A stretch of 64,000 nt of DNA from Actinoplanes ianthinogenes (GTDB lineage Bacteria; Actinomycetota; Actinomycetes; Mycobacteriales; Micromonosporaceae). The stretch's first letter is position 1. Each line of letters starts with the position of its first letter. The position numbers and the translations under genes were made by a program. Under the pieces are notes generated by a model. The model did no database searches. It was not told the DNA's origin and was given only the letters and a program-made list of their open reading frames with translations. The stretch lies in the NCBI RefSeq assembly GCF_018324205.1, contig NZ_AP023356.1, positions 2,108,001 to 2,172,000 of the forward strand, written 5' to 3'. Shown in pieces: positions 17,462 through 26,017 of the stretch.

Positions 17462-18597
17462 TGCTGTTTCTCCTCCAGGACCGCCTCGTCGGCCACCGAG
17501 ACCGCCTCGTCAAGATCGCTATCCGGAACGGCCACGTCAAGTGCGCTCGCGGGCGGATCGTCCGAAACGGTGGCTTCCGCACCGCCGGCATCGGACCCCG
17601 CCCCCGCCGGACGGTCCGGATTGTCGGTGATCTTTTCCGGACTGCCCTCGTAGTCGTCGACGGTCAGCTCCGCCTCCTGGTCACCACCGATCCAGCGAAC
17701 GGTCAACTCGTCCAGCGACACCGGCTGCTCGAAGTCGATCAGATTCTGCCGGTACAGCTCCAGCAGGGCGAGGAACCGGGCGACCACCTCGAGTGTGTTC
17801 TCACAATCGGCCACGAGGAGGCTGAACGTGGCCGATCCAGCCCGCCGCAACCGGTCGCGCAGCAGCTCGGCGTGCTCCCGGACACTGACCCGGACCTGGT
17901 GGATGTGCGCGATCGACACCTGCGGCGGCCCGGGTTTCGGGGTGAACTGCTTGAGCGCCAGCTTGAACAACCGCTGCGCGCCGATGCCGAGCACCAGCTC
18001 GGGCAGCGCCTCCGCATAACGCGGCTCCAGGGTGACCAGCCGCGGCCACCGCTTGGCGCCGGCCGTCTCCAGCTCGGAGAGGTGGGCAGCCGCCTCCTTG
18101 TAGGCCTTGTATTGCAGAAGCCGGGCGAAGAGCAGGTCCCGCGCCTCCAGCAGCGCCAGGTCCTCCTCGTCCTCGACCTCGGCGGCGGGCAGCAACCGGG
18201 CCGCCTTCAGATCCAGCAACGTCGCCGCGACCAGCAGGAACTCGCTCGCCTCGTCGAGATCCCAGTCGTCGCCCATGGCCCGGATGTAGGCGATGAACTC
18301 GTCGGTCACCCGGTGCAACGCGACCTCGGTGACGTCCAGCTTGTGCTTGCCGATCAGCTGGAGCAGCAGGTCGAAGGGCCCCTCGAAATTCGCCAGCTTG
18401 ACCTTGAACTTGCCGTCGTCGGGCTCGGCGGCCGCGACGGCTCCGGGGTCGGCCTCGTCGGCGGACTTTCCGGAATCGGCCCCCGTGGCCACGGCGATCG
18501 CCGCATCATCGGATGCGGTGGACTCCAGGTCAGGCTGGAGGGCGTCGCCGGACAGCGGCTGGGCAGGCTCTTCAAGCACGTGCCGACCGTAGACCAT
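17458..18597 (-). CDS. scpA: Segregation and condensation protein A (kleisin)
   Basis: About 379 residues. The kleisin signature 'VKLANFEGPFDLLLQLIGKHKLDVTEVAL' starts near residue 65 and binds the SMC neck. A middle helical region carries 'ATLLDLKAARLLP', and the C-terminal winged-helix region ('SFSLLVADCENTLEVVARFLALLELYRQ' equivalent) binds the SMC cap. Both ends carry acidic low-complexity tails, matching that of ScpB. ATG 18597 is used, with GTG 18624 also possible. In relatives this gene follows parA closely; here parA is 16 kb away. Confidence 0.9.
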   Translation of the reverse strand: MVYGRHVLEEPAQPLSGDALQPDLESTASDDAAIAVATGADSGKSADEADPGAVAAAEPDDGKFKVKLANFEGPFDLLLQLIGKHKLDVTEVALHRVTDEFIAYIRAMGDDWDLDEASEFLLVAATLLDLKAARLLPAAEVEDEEDLALLEARDLLFARLLQYKAYKEAAAHLSELETAGAKRWPRLVTLEPRYAEALPELVLGIGAQRLFKLALKQFTPKPGPPQVSIAHIHQVRVSVREHAELLRDRLRRAGSATFSLLVADCENTLEVVARFLALLELYRQNLIDFEQPVSLDELTVRWIGGDQEAELTVDDYEGSPEKITDNPDRPAGAGSDAGGAEATVSDDPPASALDVAVPDSDLDEAVSVADEAVLEEKQQ

Positions 18598-18807
18598 GCC
18601 TGTGACAACGTGCTCCGGGCTCACGCCGGTACCAACGCCACAACCGGTGCCCGGTTGCTGCCCGAGCGATCTTCACCCCCGCCGACCGGCGAAAATCCGT
18701 CCCCGCACGGCTCGAAGACGGACCCGTTTCCGGTACGCCGGGAGCGTCCCGCCGACGAGAAGCCGCGCCGCCACGCCGTCTGCATGGCGCCTCGGAAAGG
18801 TCACGCG

Positions 18808-19890
18808 TCAGGCGTGCGGTTCGGGGCCGTCCGGCTTGGCCGGCGCCGGGGCCGGGTCCGGCTCCGGTGCGCCGGACCCGGCGGGGGTGGGAGCCGGCTC
18901 GGCGGGGGTGGGAGCCGGCTCGGCGGGCGCGCCCGGAGCCGGCATGCCGAAAGCGGGTGCGGCAGAGGCGGGCGTGGGACCGGCCGGTGGCGCGGTGAAC
19001 GCGCCCGGGGCGTACCCCGAAGGCATCGGCCCGGGGACGGGCGGGCCGTAACCGGGCGGCGGACCGTAGGCGGCCTGGGCCCGCAGGTCCTGCACCGGCA
19101 CCTCGGCCCCGAAGGTCGCCGTGAGCGGCACCACCAGGCCCTGCGCCGCCACCTCCGCACCCTCCCGGACCGCCCCGTGCACCGCCTCCCGCAGCGCCCG
19201 CACCCGCTCGCCGCGCAGCATCGGGTTTATCGGGCCGACCCGGCCGAACATGCCGCCGACCAGGTCCTTCACGAAGTGCCCGAGCAGGGTCGCGCCCCGG
19301 CGTCCGCGCCACATCGTCCAGCCCAGGAACAGGCTGCTGCCGTAGGGGAAGACCGTGACGTGCACCTGATAGGAACGGTCGGTGATCTCCAGCCGGTTGT
19401 TGACCGCCTCGGGGGCCAGCAGGTCGGTCCGGATCCGGACCGCGTGCGCCTCCACCGGGATCGCCCGCCGGCGCAGCGTGCCGTAAATCGCCGCGTACGC
19501 CGAGTCGGCAGCCTGCCAGCGATCCTCCAGCAGCGTGCGCCACTCGGCGACCGGCTCGTCGACCCGGGCCGCCAGCAGCACCACCCAGAAGACGATGAAG
19601 CTGAGCAGCGACCCGACCGCGAACACCCCGTCCCCGGGCGTGTCCCCGCCGAACGGGCTCGGCTCGGAGGCGACGTGGACCAGCAGGGCCAGGAACGCGA
19701 AGACGGCCCAGACGACGAACGACGGGACGGCCGCCCACAGCCAGAGCCGGACCAGCGTCCCGGCCGGCACCGACTCCTCCAGCCCGAGCTCCACCGGGGT
19801 GTGCCGCAGCCCCTGCATCCGGTACGCGACGTCGCCGTTGCCGGGGCCCAGCGAGGCCGTGCTCATCGGTCCGCGCGCAAGCTCGCTCAT
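18808..19890 (-). CDS. Membrane protein of a duplicated two-gene set (copy 1, gene 2)
   Basis: 360 residues. Two transmembrane helices ('LWLWAAVPSFVVWAVFAFLA' and 'AVGSLLSFIVFWVVLLAARV') are followed by a conserved cytoplasmic domain ('DSAYAAIYGTLRRR', 'YQVHVTVFPYGSSLFLGWTMWR') and a Pro/Ala-rich tail with tandem 'GSEPAPTP'-like repeats. It is a clear paralogue of the protein at 27454-28371, sharing long blocks such as 'GDVAYRMQGL' and 'VNNRL.I.DRSY'. It lies 21 nt behind the zinc-ribbon gene, the same order as the other copy. No known function recognised. Confidence 0.65.
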   Translation of the reverse strand: MSELARGPMSTASLGPGNGDVAYRMQGLRHTPVELGLEESVPAGTLVRLWLWAAVPSFVVWAVFAFLALLVHVASEPSPFGGDTPGDGVFAVGSLLSFIVFWVVLLAARVDEPVAEWRTLLEDRWQAADSAYAAIYGTLRRRAIPVEAHAVRIRTDLLAPEAVNNRLEITDRSYQVHVTVFPYGSSLFLGWTMWRGRRGATLLGHFVKDLVGGMFGRVGPINPMLRGERVRALREAVHGAVREGAEVAAQGLVVPLTATFGAEVPVQDLRAQAAYGPPPGYGPPVPGPMPSGYAPGAFTAPPAGPTPASAAPAFGMPAPGAPAEPAPTPAEPAPTPAGSGAPEPDPAPAPAKPDGPEPHA

Positions 19891-19911
19891 TGCTCCTCCA
19901 GGGATCGCGTG

Positions 19912-21060
19912 TCAGACGAGGGAGATCTGGATGCCGTTCGGCGTCGCCTGCGCGCTGCCGTTGATCCGGAAGGCGCTGTCGCCGCTCTCCGACTTGGCGG
20001 TCCCGCGGTAGTCGGTGTAGCCGACGCTCCAGTGCACCTTTCCCGCGCCGTCGTCGGCGAGCTGCACCGACGACGAGTTGAACCAGAACGTGCTGTCGCT
20101 GCGCACGCTGACCGCCGGGTACCCGGTGATCGTCCACCGCACGGTCGCGCCGGTCCCCGGGATGTTCAGCCCGAACGGGCATCCGGCCGGCTGCGCCAGG
20201 GCGCTGCCGGCGCACCGGTCGAGCGCTGTCCGGACCTGGCCCTGGATGTCCTCCTGGGCGCCGGCGGCGAGCCGCGGCAGGTCGAACCGGGCCCCGGCGA
20301 GGTAGACGGTCTGCCCGGTGACCGGGACCTGGGCGCGCTGCGGGACCGCGGTCACCCGGCTCTCGGCGAGCAGCCGATTGCCGGTCGCGACCACCTCGTA
20401 CGCCCCCGGGAACACGTACGCGTCCCGGCTGCCGAGCGCGACCCCGTTCACCGTCACCGCCCGGCCCCGCTCCCCGTCGACGCCGAGCAGCACCAGCGGG
20501 GACTGCAACCGGTATCCCTCGGTCGCGTCGACGACGGTCAGATCCTGGCTGACCGTCCGGTCGGCGGCCCGATAGGTGACCGGGATCTGCCACGCCTTCC
20601 CGCCGGTCATCAGGTCCGACTCGGTGGCGTCGCCGACGTGCGCGTCCCGCGGCCGGTACCGGTCCTCGGCCAGCGCGGCGCCGGTGAGCAGCGGGTAACG
20701 CTGGGCGTCCCGGAACGTGCCGGCGCCCGCGACCAGGTCCAGCGCCGCGCCGGCGTCACCGTCGGCGAGCGCGTCGAGGTAGTCCCCGGCGACCGACTCG
20801 GGACTGTCCCCGGCGAACCGGGCGACACCGAGCGCGACGACGGCGGCGACCAGGATCAGGACCGCCGCGGTCGCGATGATCGGGGCGGCGCGCGGTGGGC
20901 GTACCGAAGAAGAACCGGAAGTGCGGGTCGGCGCCGGACCCGGAAGGGGCGCCGCGGGCGCCGGCGGCCCGACGGCGACGACCGGCGCGGCGCAGTAGCC
21001 GCACCACTGCTGATCCGTGGGCACGTCACCGCCGCAGTGGAAGCAGAGGACGCTCTCCAT
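19912..21060 (-). CDS. Zinc-ribbon single-pass protein, TcaA-like layout (copy 1, gene 1)
   Basis: 382 residues. An N-terminal zinc ribbon has two CxxC knuckles ('CFHCGG', 'CGYCAAP'), followed by a Pro-rich linker, one transmembrane helix ('IIATAAVLILVAAVVALGVA') and a large extracellular region beginning 'YLDALADGDAGAALDL'. The layout (zinc ribbon inside, NTF2-like repeats outside) resembles TcaA-type envelope proteins; that is inference. The paralogue is at 28391-29587. ATG 21060 is chosen for the GAGGAG 8 nt upstream and because it starts directly before the ribbon. The next gene follows after 21 nt. Confidence 0.6.
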   Translation of the reverse strand: MESVLCFHCGGDVPTDQQWCGYCAAPVVAVGPPAPAAPLPGPAPTRTSGSSSVRPPRAAPIIATAAVLILVAAVVALGVARFAGDSPESVAGDYLDALADGDAGAALDLVAGAGTFRDAQRYPLLTGAALAEDRYRPRDAHVGDATESDLMTGGKAWQIPVTYRAADRTVSQDLTVVDATEGYRLQSPLVLLGVDGERGRAVTVNGVALGSRDAYVFPGAYEVVATGNRLLAESRVTAVPQRAQVPVTGQTVYLAGARFDLPRLAAGAQEDIQGQVRTALDRCAGSALAQPAGCPFGLNIPGTGATVRWTITGYPAVSVRSDSTFWFNSSSVQLADDGAGKVHWSVGYTDYRGTAKSESGDSAFRINGSAQATPNGIQISLV

Positions 21061-21142
21061 GCCCGCACTCCTCGGACAGTCACCGCAAGTCACCGGAAAC
21101 ATACCCGAATCACCCGGTATCGGATGGCAGGTTGGAGATCGG

Positions 21143-21745
21143 TCAGCCGAGCGTGCAGTGGGTGAGGTGCTCGGCCACCGAGACGATCGCGGCCTCAGCC
21201 TGCTCGGTCCCGATCAGGATGTTGCCACCGACGATGTGCAGCCCGTACGCGTCCTCCAGCGCCACCAGGTTCATCGCCACCTGCTCGGCGTCCGCCTTGA
21301 TCCGGAAGTGGCCCTGCTGCTCGCCGAGCCGAAGGATCCGCAGGTAGGTGGCGTGCTGCCGCTCATACATCGCGCGCACCAGATCGTCGTGCAGCGGGGA
21401 GGCGCCGGCCAGCACGTCGAACTCGTAGAGCAGCCGCATCAGCGCGTCGTCCGGCCCGGTCGGCAGGCCGGCCCGGATCGCGGCGACCAGCATCTGCCGG
21501 GCGTCGGCCAGCGTGGCCAACTCGGCGTCGCGGCCGTCGCAGAGCCGGGCCACGCCGGCCTTGTGCACCTCGACCAGCAACGCCTCCAGATCGGCGTAGT
21601 AATAGAGCACCGCGCCCCGGGTGAGCCCCGCCTTGGCCGCGACGTCGGTCAGCGACAGTGACCGCAGGCCCCGCTCGGCGCCGGCCGCGATGGCCGCGTC
21701 CACCAGGGCTTTCCGCCGGCCCTCCTGCTCTTTCCGTCTCGCCAC
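21143..21745 (-). CDS. TetR-family transcriptional regulator
   Basis: 200 residues with the TetR DNA-binding domain at the N-terminus ('ALVDAAIAAGAERGLRSLSLTDVAAKAGLTRGAVLYYYADLEALL'), ending in the typical YYY/F..K helix, then a helical ligand-binding domain. It is divergent from the amidohydrolase-permease genes, with a perfect 12-bp-arm palindrome in between, so it most likely represses that operon and itself. GTG 21745 follows a TAATGT hexamer by 6 nt on its strand. Confidence 0.85.
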   Translation of the reverse strand: MARRKEQEGRRKALVDAAIAAGAERGLRSLSLTDVAAKAGLTRGAVLYYYADLEALLVEVHKAGVARLCDGRDAELATLADARQMLVAAIRAGLPTGPDDALMRLLYEFDVLAGASPLHDDLVRAMYERQHATYLRILRLGEQQGHFRIKADAEQVAMNLVALEDAYGLHIVGGNILIGTEQAEAAIVSVAEHLTHCTLG

Positions 21746-21748
21746 CCC

Positions 21749-21777
21749 TTGACATTAACCCACCTCACCCCAATTCT
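21749..21777 (+). promoter_or_regulatory. Promoter of the amidohydrolase-permease operon
   Basis: TTGACA (21749-21754), a 17-nt spacer and AATTCT (21772-21777) form a good -35/-10 pair on the plus strand. The -10 lies in the left arm of the TetR palindrome, so bound repressor would block polymerase. Confidence 0.5.
21752..21757 (-). promoter_or_regulatory. -10 hexamer TAATGT of the tetR gene (leaderless)
   Basis: Read on the minus strand, TAATGT ends 6 nt before GTG 21745. It overlaps the -35 of the divergent promoter. Confidence 0.45.
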
Positions 21778-21800
21778 TTGACACCATCGTCAAAGAATTG
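21771..21800. promoter_or_regulatory. Palindromic operator, probable TetR-family binding site
   Basis: CAATTCTTTGAC (21771-21782) and its exact reverse complement (21789-21800) flank a 6-nt spacer, ACCATC. The site is AT-rich against its surroundings and ends 7 nt before ATG 21808, between the regulator and the genes it probably controls. Confidence 0.75.
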
Positions 21801-21807
21801 AGGCGCG

Positions 21808-23415
21808 ATGCTGGACCTGCTGCTGACCGACGCCCGGGTGCGCACCTTCGACCCGGACCTGCCGTGGGCCGAGGCGGTCGGGGTGCGCGACGGGCGGATC
21901 GCCTTCGTGGGCGACGCCGCCGAGGCGCCCGCGGCCCGGGAGACCCGGCGCCTGGACGGCCGGCTGCTCACCCCGGGCATCGTCGACAGCCACAACCACC
22001 TGCTGCTCGGCTTCGACCCGGACGCGGTCAGCCTGGAGGGCGCGGCCGACCTGGCGGCGGTGCGCCGCCGGGTGGCCCGCCTCGCCGCCGAGCGGCCCGA
22101 CCTGGCCTGGATCTGCGCGGAGAACGCGGTGTACTCGGTGGTCACCGGCCGCCGCCCGCACTCCCGGGACCTGGCCGGCATCACCGACCGGCCGGTCTTC
22201 ATCACCACGTACGACCAGCACAGCGTCTGGCTCAACGAGACCGCGCTGCGGATCCTGGGCATCGCCGACGGCGGGGACATCGCCTGGGGCAACCCGGAAC
22301 GCGACCCGCACACCGGGGAGCCGACCGGCTGGATCACCGACTTCTACACCAGCGCGATGACCACGGCCGGGCTGGCGGCGCTGCAACGCGACATCCCGAT
22401 GTACCACCCGGAGCGCCGTTACCGGAAACTGGCCGGCTCCGCCGAGATGGCCACGAGGTGCGGGATCACCACGGTCGTCGAGCCGCAGGTGCCGCTCGCC
22501 GAGCTGGGCCTGCTGCGCCGCGCCGAGGCCGAGGGCCGGTTCCGCAGCCGGGTGATCGCCGCGCTGTTCCACCCGGCCGGTGCGGACGCGGCGTTCCGGC
22601 GCGACCTGCGCGAGGCGGTCGACACGCACCCGGCCGGTGGGCGGCTGCGACTCGGCCCGCTCAAGCTGTACGCCGACGACGTGATCGAGCCGCACACCGC
22701 GGCGATGCTCGACGACTACGCCAACCGGCCCGGTCACCGCGGCGTGCCCTACCTGGCCCCGGACGCGTTCGCCGACCTGCTCACCGAACTGGACCGGATG
22801 GGCTTCCAGACGCACACGCACGCCACCGGCGACGCCGGCATCCGGCTCGCGCTCGACGCGATCGAGCAGGCCGGGCGGCGCAACGGCACCCGGGACCGGC
22901 GGCACGGCATCGTGCACGTCGAGTGCCTCGACCCGGCGGACCTGCCGCGGTTCCGGCAGCTCGGGGTGGTCGCCGCGATGCAGCCCCGGCACTGCTCCCC
23001 CGACCTGGTGGCCGGCGCCTGGATGGCGAACGTCGGCGAGGAGCGCTGGTCACGGGCCTGGCGGTTCCGGTCGCTGATCGACGACGGCGCCCCGGTCGCG
23101 TTCTCCAGCGACTGGCAGGTCGGCGAGATGGACCCGCTGATCGGGCTCTACACCGCGATGACCCGGGCCTCCCTCGACGGGCGCACCTCCTGGGTGCCCG
23201 GCGAACGCCTCGACCTGGACCGGGCGCTGCGGGCGTACACCGCCGGCGGCGCCTGGGCCTGGCACGCCGAGCACGAGCTGGGCGCGATCCGGACCGGACA
23301 CCGCGCCGACCTCGTGGCCTGGTCGGCGGACCTGTATCGGCTCACCCCGGCCGAACTGCTCGACCAGCACGCCGCCCTGACCGTGGTCGACGGCACGATC
23401 GTCCACTCCGCCTAG
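21808..23415 (+). CDS. Amidohydrolase family 3 (YtcJ-like) metal-dependent hydrolase
   Basis: 535 residues. A small beta-domain flanks a TIM barrel with 'DSHNH' (His62, His64) as first metal ligands, 'LKLYADD' (the carbamylated-Lys position), 'HTHATGDAG', 'HVECL' and the late Asp in 'FSSDWQVGEMDP'. This is the PF07969 pattern of YtcJ-type and N-acyl-amino-acid deacetylase relatives. It likely hydrolyses an amide or cyclic amide. A permease follows after 13 nt, so the pair probably imports and cleaves one compound, controlled by the divergent TetR. Confidence 0.85.
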   Translation: MLDLLLTDARVRTFDPDLPWAEAVGVRDGRIAFVGDAAEAPAARETRRLDGRLLTPGIVDSHNHLLLGFDPDAVSLEGAADLAAVRRRVARLAAERPDLAWICAENAVYSVVTGRRPHSRDLAGITDRPVFITTYDQHSVWLNETALRILGIADGGDIAWGNPERDPHTGEPTGWITDFYTSAMTTAGLAALQRDIPMYHPERRYRKLAGSAEMATRCGITTVVEPQVPLAELGLLRRAEAEGRFRSRVIAALFHPAGADAAFRRDLREAVDTHPAGGRLRLGPLKLYADDVIEPHTAAMLDDYANRPGHRGVPYLAPDAFADLLTELDRMGFQTHTHATGDAGIRLALDAIEQAGRRNGTRDRRHGIVHVECLDPADLPRFRQLGVVAAMQPRHCSPDLVAGAWMANVGEERWSRAWRFRSLIDDGAPVAFSSDWQVGEMDPLIGLYTAMTRASLDGRTSWVPGERLDLDRALRAYTAGGAWAWHAEHELGAIRTGHRADLVAWSADLYRLTPAELLDQHAALTVVDGTIVHSA

Positions 23416-23428
23416 ATCGGATTCCCGC

Positions 23429-24868
23429 ATGACGTCATACCGGCAAGAACTGTCCCGATCATTGTCCCTACGTGACAACATTCTGATCACCCTGAGCTCG
23501 GTCACCCCCGGGTCGAGCGTCTTCATCATCATTCCGCCGGTGATCGCCGCGATCGGCGGCGCGTCAGCGGTCGCGTTCGGCGCGGCCGCGCTGGTCGGGG
23601 TCCTCGTCGCGTTCTGCTACGCGGAGCTGTCCAGCGCCTACCCGATCACCGGTGGCGAATACGCCTTCGCCGCCCGCACCCTGGGCCGCGCCACCGGCTT
23701 CGCGATGTTCCTGCTGGCCCTGGCCGGCGGCGTGCTCACCCTGTCGGTGATCGCGCTGGGCACCGGCGACTACCTCGCGGTGCTCGCCGACGACCTCGGC
23801 GGCAAGTCGATCGGCCTGGTCGTGATCGCCGCCGCCACGGTGGTCGCGTGCGGCAACATCCGGGCGAACGCGCTGGTCGTCGCGGCGTTCCTGGCGCTGG
23901 AGGTGCTCACCCTGGTGGTCCTGACCGCCGTCGGGTTCCTGCACGTCAGCCAGCCGATCTCGGTGCTCTGGACGGCCGGGACGCCGGGCGGCGCGATCTC
24001 CTGGGGGCTGGTGGCGTCGTACACCGCGACCGCGATCTTCGCGTACAGCGGCTACGGCACCGCGGTCTACTTCGCCGAGGAGACGCACGACGCCGGGAAG
24101 ACCATCGGCAAGGCGATCCTGGTGTCGCTCGGGATCACCGTGGCCGCCGAGATGATCCCGCTGGTCGCCGTGCTGCTCGGCACGCCGAGCATGGACGCGC
24201 TGGTCAGTGCCGGGAACCCGATGGGCTACCTGCTCACCACGCGCGCCGGGGAGACGGTGAACACCCTGGTCAGCCTCGGGGTCGCGGTCGCCATCATCAA
24301 CGCCGTCATCGCGATCATGTTGCAGATCGGGCGGCTGCTCTACGCCTCGGCCCGCGACGGGTCCTGGCCCGATGCCATCGGCAGGCCGCTGGCAAAGGTC
24401 AACCCCCGTTTCCGTACGCCCATAGCCGCCACGATCACGGTCGGCGTGCTGGCGTTGCTGGCGGCGGCGTTCGTTCCGTTCGACGCGTTGCTGCTGGCGA
24501 CCGGGGCGAACCTGATGCTCACCTATGTGGTGATCGCGCTGTCCGCGCTGGTCGTCCGGCGCAGGGGGAAGTCCGGGCCGTATCGGATGCCGGGCTGGCC
24601 GTGGGTGCCGGTGGCGCTGCTGGTGGCGATGGCCTACGTCGCCTACGAGTCGGTGCGGGCGGACGTGCTGCCGGTGGTGGTCGCCGTGGCCATCATGCTC
24701 GCCGGGTATGCCTGGTATGCGGTCTACATCCACCCGCGCCGGGCGTCGCGGTGGACCCTGCCCGATCCGATCGTGGAGGTGAGCGGCGCTCCCGCTTCCT
24801 CCCCCGCTTCCTCTCCCTCTCCCGCTTCCTCTCCCTCTCCCTCTTCCTCTTCCTCTCCCTCTTCCTAG
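23429..24868 (+). CDS. APC-superfamily amino acid/polyamine permease
   Basis: 479 residues with about 12 transmembrane helices. The N-terminal 'TPGSSVFIIIPPVIAAIGG' is the substrate-site unwound helix 1 of APC transporters, and 'AELSSAYPITGGEYAFAARTLGR' is the conserved helix 2-3 region. It is expected to import an amino acid, amine or related nitrogen compound for the upstream amidohydrolase. The last about 24 residues are a Ser/Pro/Ala run encoded by a pyrimidine-rich tandem repeat, unlike the rest of the protein and probably a repeat-slippage extension. Confidence 0.85.
   Translation: MTSYRQELSRSLSLRDNILITLSSVTPGSSVFIIIPPVIAAIGGASAVAFGAAALVGVLVAFCYAELSSAYPITGGEYAFAARTLGRATGFAMFLLALAGGVLTLSVIALGTGDYLAVLADDLGGKSIGLVVIAAATVVACGNIRANALVVAAFLALEVLTLVVLTAVGFLHVSQPISVLWTAGTPGGAISWGLVASYTATAIFAYSGYGTAVYFAEETHDAGKTIGKAILVSLGITVAAEMIPLVAVLLGTPSMDALVSAGNPMGYLLTTRAGETVNTLVSLGVAVAIINAVIAIMLQIGRLLYASARDGSWPDAIGRPLAKVNPRFRTPIAATITVGVLALLAAAFVPFDALLLATGANLMLTYVVIALSALVVRRRGKSGPYRMPGWPWVPVALLVAMAYVAYESVRADVLPVVVAVAIMLAGYAWYAVYIHPRRASRWTLPDPIVEVSGAPASSPASSPSPASSPSPSSSSSPSS
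24788..24866 (+). repeat. Pyrimidine-rich simple-sequence repeat in the permease 3' end
   Basis: Irregular tandem CTCCCTCT and TTCCTC units form an almost pure pyrimidine strand. They encode the Ser/Pro tail of the permease. Such tracts are prone to slippage and can form triplex DNA. Confidence 0.6.
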
Positions 24869-24886
24869 ACCGGCCTTCTCGATCCG

Positions 24887-24916
24887 CCTTTCCTGACCGG
24901 CCTTTCCTGACCGGCT
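24887..24916 (+). repeat. Short tandem repeat downstream of the permease
   Basis: The 14-mer CCTTTCCTGACCGG occurs twice in tandem, and a degenerate third copy follows, just before the promoter of the AraC-type gene. Confidence 0.5.
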
Positions 24917-24920
24917 TTTC

Positions 24921-24926
24921 TACACT
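24921..24926 (+). promoter_or_regulatory. -10 hexamer TACACT of a leaderless promoter
   Basis: TACACT ends 7 nt before ATG 24934. Confidence 0.55.
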
Positions 24927-24933
24927 GGCCGGC

Positions 24934-25917
24934 ATGTCCGAACGCCCGTTCGTGGTCGTCGCCTACGACGGCGCGGAACTGCTCGACATCGCCTGTGTCA
25001 CCTCGGCCCTGGACATCGCGAACCGGATCGGCGCCGACCCGCCGTACCGGACCGTGCTGGCCACCCTCGGCCGGCAACCGGTGGCCTGCGACTCCGGGCT
25101 GCGGCTGGACGCCGGGGCGGAACTGGAGCGGATCAACGAGCCACTCGACACGCTGCTGGTCACCGGCGGCAACGGGCACGAGCGGGCGGCGGCGAGTCCG
25201 ATCCTGGTCGGACACGTCCGCCGGCTCGCCGCCCTGTCCCGCCGGGTCGCCTCGGTCTGCACCGGTTCCACCGTGCTGGCCGAGGCCGGCCTGCTCGACG
25301 GCCGCCGCGCCACCACCCACTGGCGGTACGCGTCCACGCTGGCCGGACGGTACCCGTCGGTGCTGGTGGACGCGGAGCCGGTGTGGATCCGCGACGGGCA
25401 CGTGGCGACGTCGGGCGGGGTGACCAGCGCCCTCGACCTGGCGCTCGCCTTCATCGAGGAGGACAACGGGCCGGCCGTGGCCCGCGGGGTGGCGCTGGGC
25501 ACGGTCGCCTACCTGCAACGGCCCGGCGGGCAGGCGCAGATCAGCATGTTCCTGGCCCGGCGCGGCAGCGACGACTACGTGGTCCGGCGGGCCACCGACC
25601 ACATCGCCGGGCATCTGACCGACGACCTCAGCAGCGGGGCGCTGGCTCGGCGCTTCGGGGTGAGCGAGCGGCATCTGGCCCGGCTCTTCCAGGCATATGT
25701 GCAGCTCACCCCGGCGCAGTATGTCCGCCGGGCGCGCACCGAGGCGGCCGCGCACCTGCTGACCGCGACCGCGCTGCCGCTGGCGGCGGTGGCCCGGCGC
25801 TGCGGTTTCGGCTCCACGGAGTCGTTGCGGCAGGCTTTCACGGACCGCTACGGCATGCCGCCCTCGCACTACCGATCCTCACCATCCCCCCAGCCGAAAC
25901 ACCCCCGATCCGCCTGA
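24934..25917 (+). CDS. GlxA-type AraC regulator (DJ-1/PfpI domain plus AraC HTH)
   Basis: 327 residues. An N-terminal class-I-glutamine-amidotransferase-like (DJ-1/PfpI) domain (about 5-185) has 'VASVCTGSTVLAEAGLLDGRRATTHW', with Cys at the nucleophile position as a sensor site. The C-terminal AraC domain (about 225-320) has two helix-turn-helix units ('SSGALARRFGVSERHLARLF', 'LAAVARRCGFGSTESLRQAF') and ends 'YGMPPSHYR'. The following gene encodes a stand-alone DJ-1 enzyme with a very similar core and is the natural candidate target. Effector unknown. Confidence 0.85.
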   Translation: MSERPFVVVAYDGAELLDIACVTSALDIANRIGADPPYRTVLATLGRQPVACDSGLRLDAGAELERINEPLDTLLVTGGNGHERAAASPILVGHVRRLAALSRRVASVCTGSTVLAEAGLLDGRRATTHWRYASTLAGRYPSVLVDAEPVWIRDGHVATSGGVTSALDLALAFIEEDNGPAVARGVALGTVAYLQRPGGQAQISMFLARRGSDDYVVRRATDHIAGHLTDDLSSGALARRFGVSERHLARLFQAYVQLTPAQYVRRARTEAAAHLLTATALPLAAVARRCGFGSTESLRQAFTDRYGMPPSHYRSSPSPQPKHPRSA

Positions 25918-26017
25918 ACCGGCCGATCGCAAGAATCCGGCACGGCCGGCCACGGATCCGGACCAGACGCTTTCTCGGGTCCTTCGCGAGGGAGCGAGGC
26001 GCGGCAGCATCGGTCCC

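Noticed and set aside
17083..21165. 1360-codon plus-strand frame across scpA, scpB and the zinc-ribbon genes
   Set aside because: It is antisense to several well-supported genes and consists of low-complexity Arg/Pro/Gly sequence.
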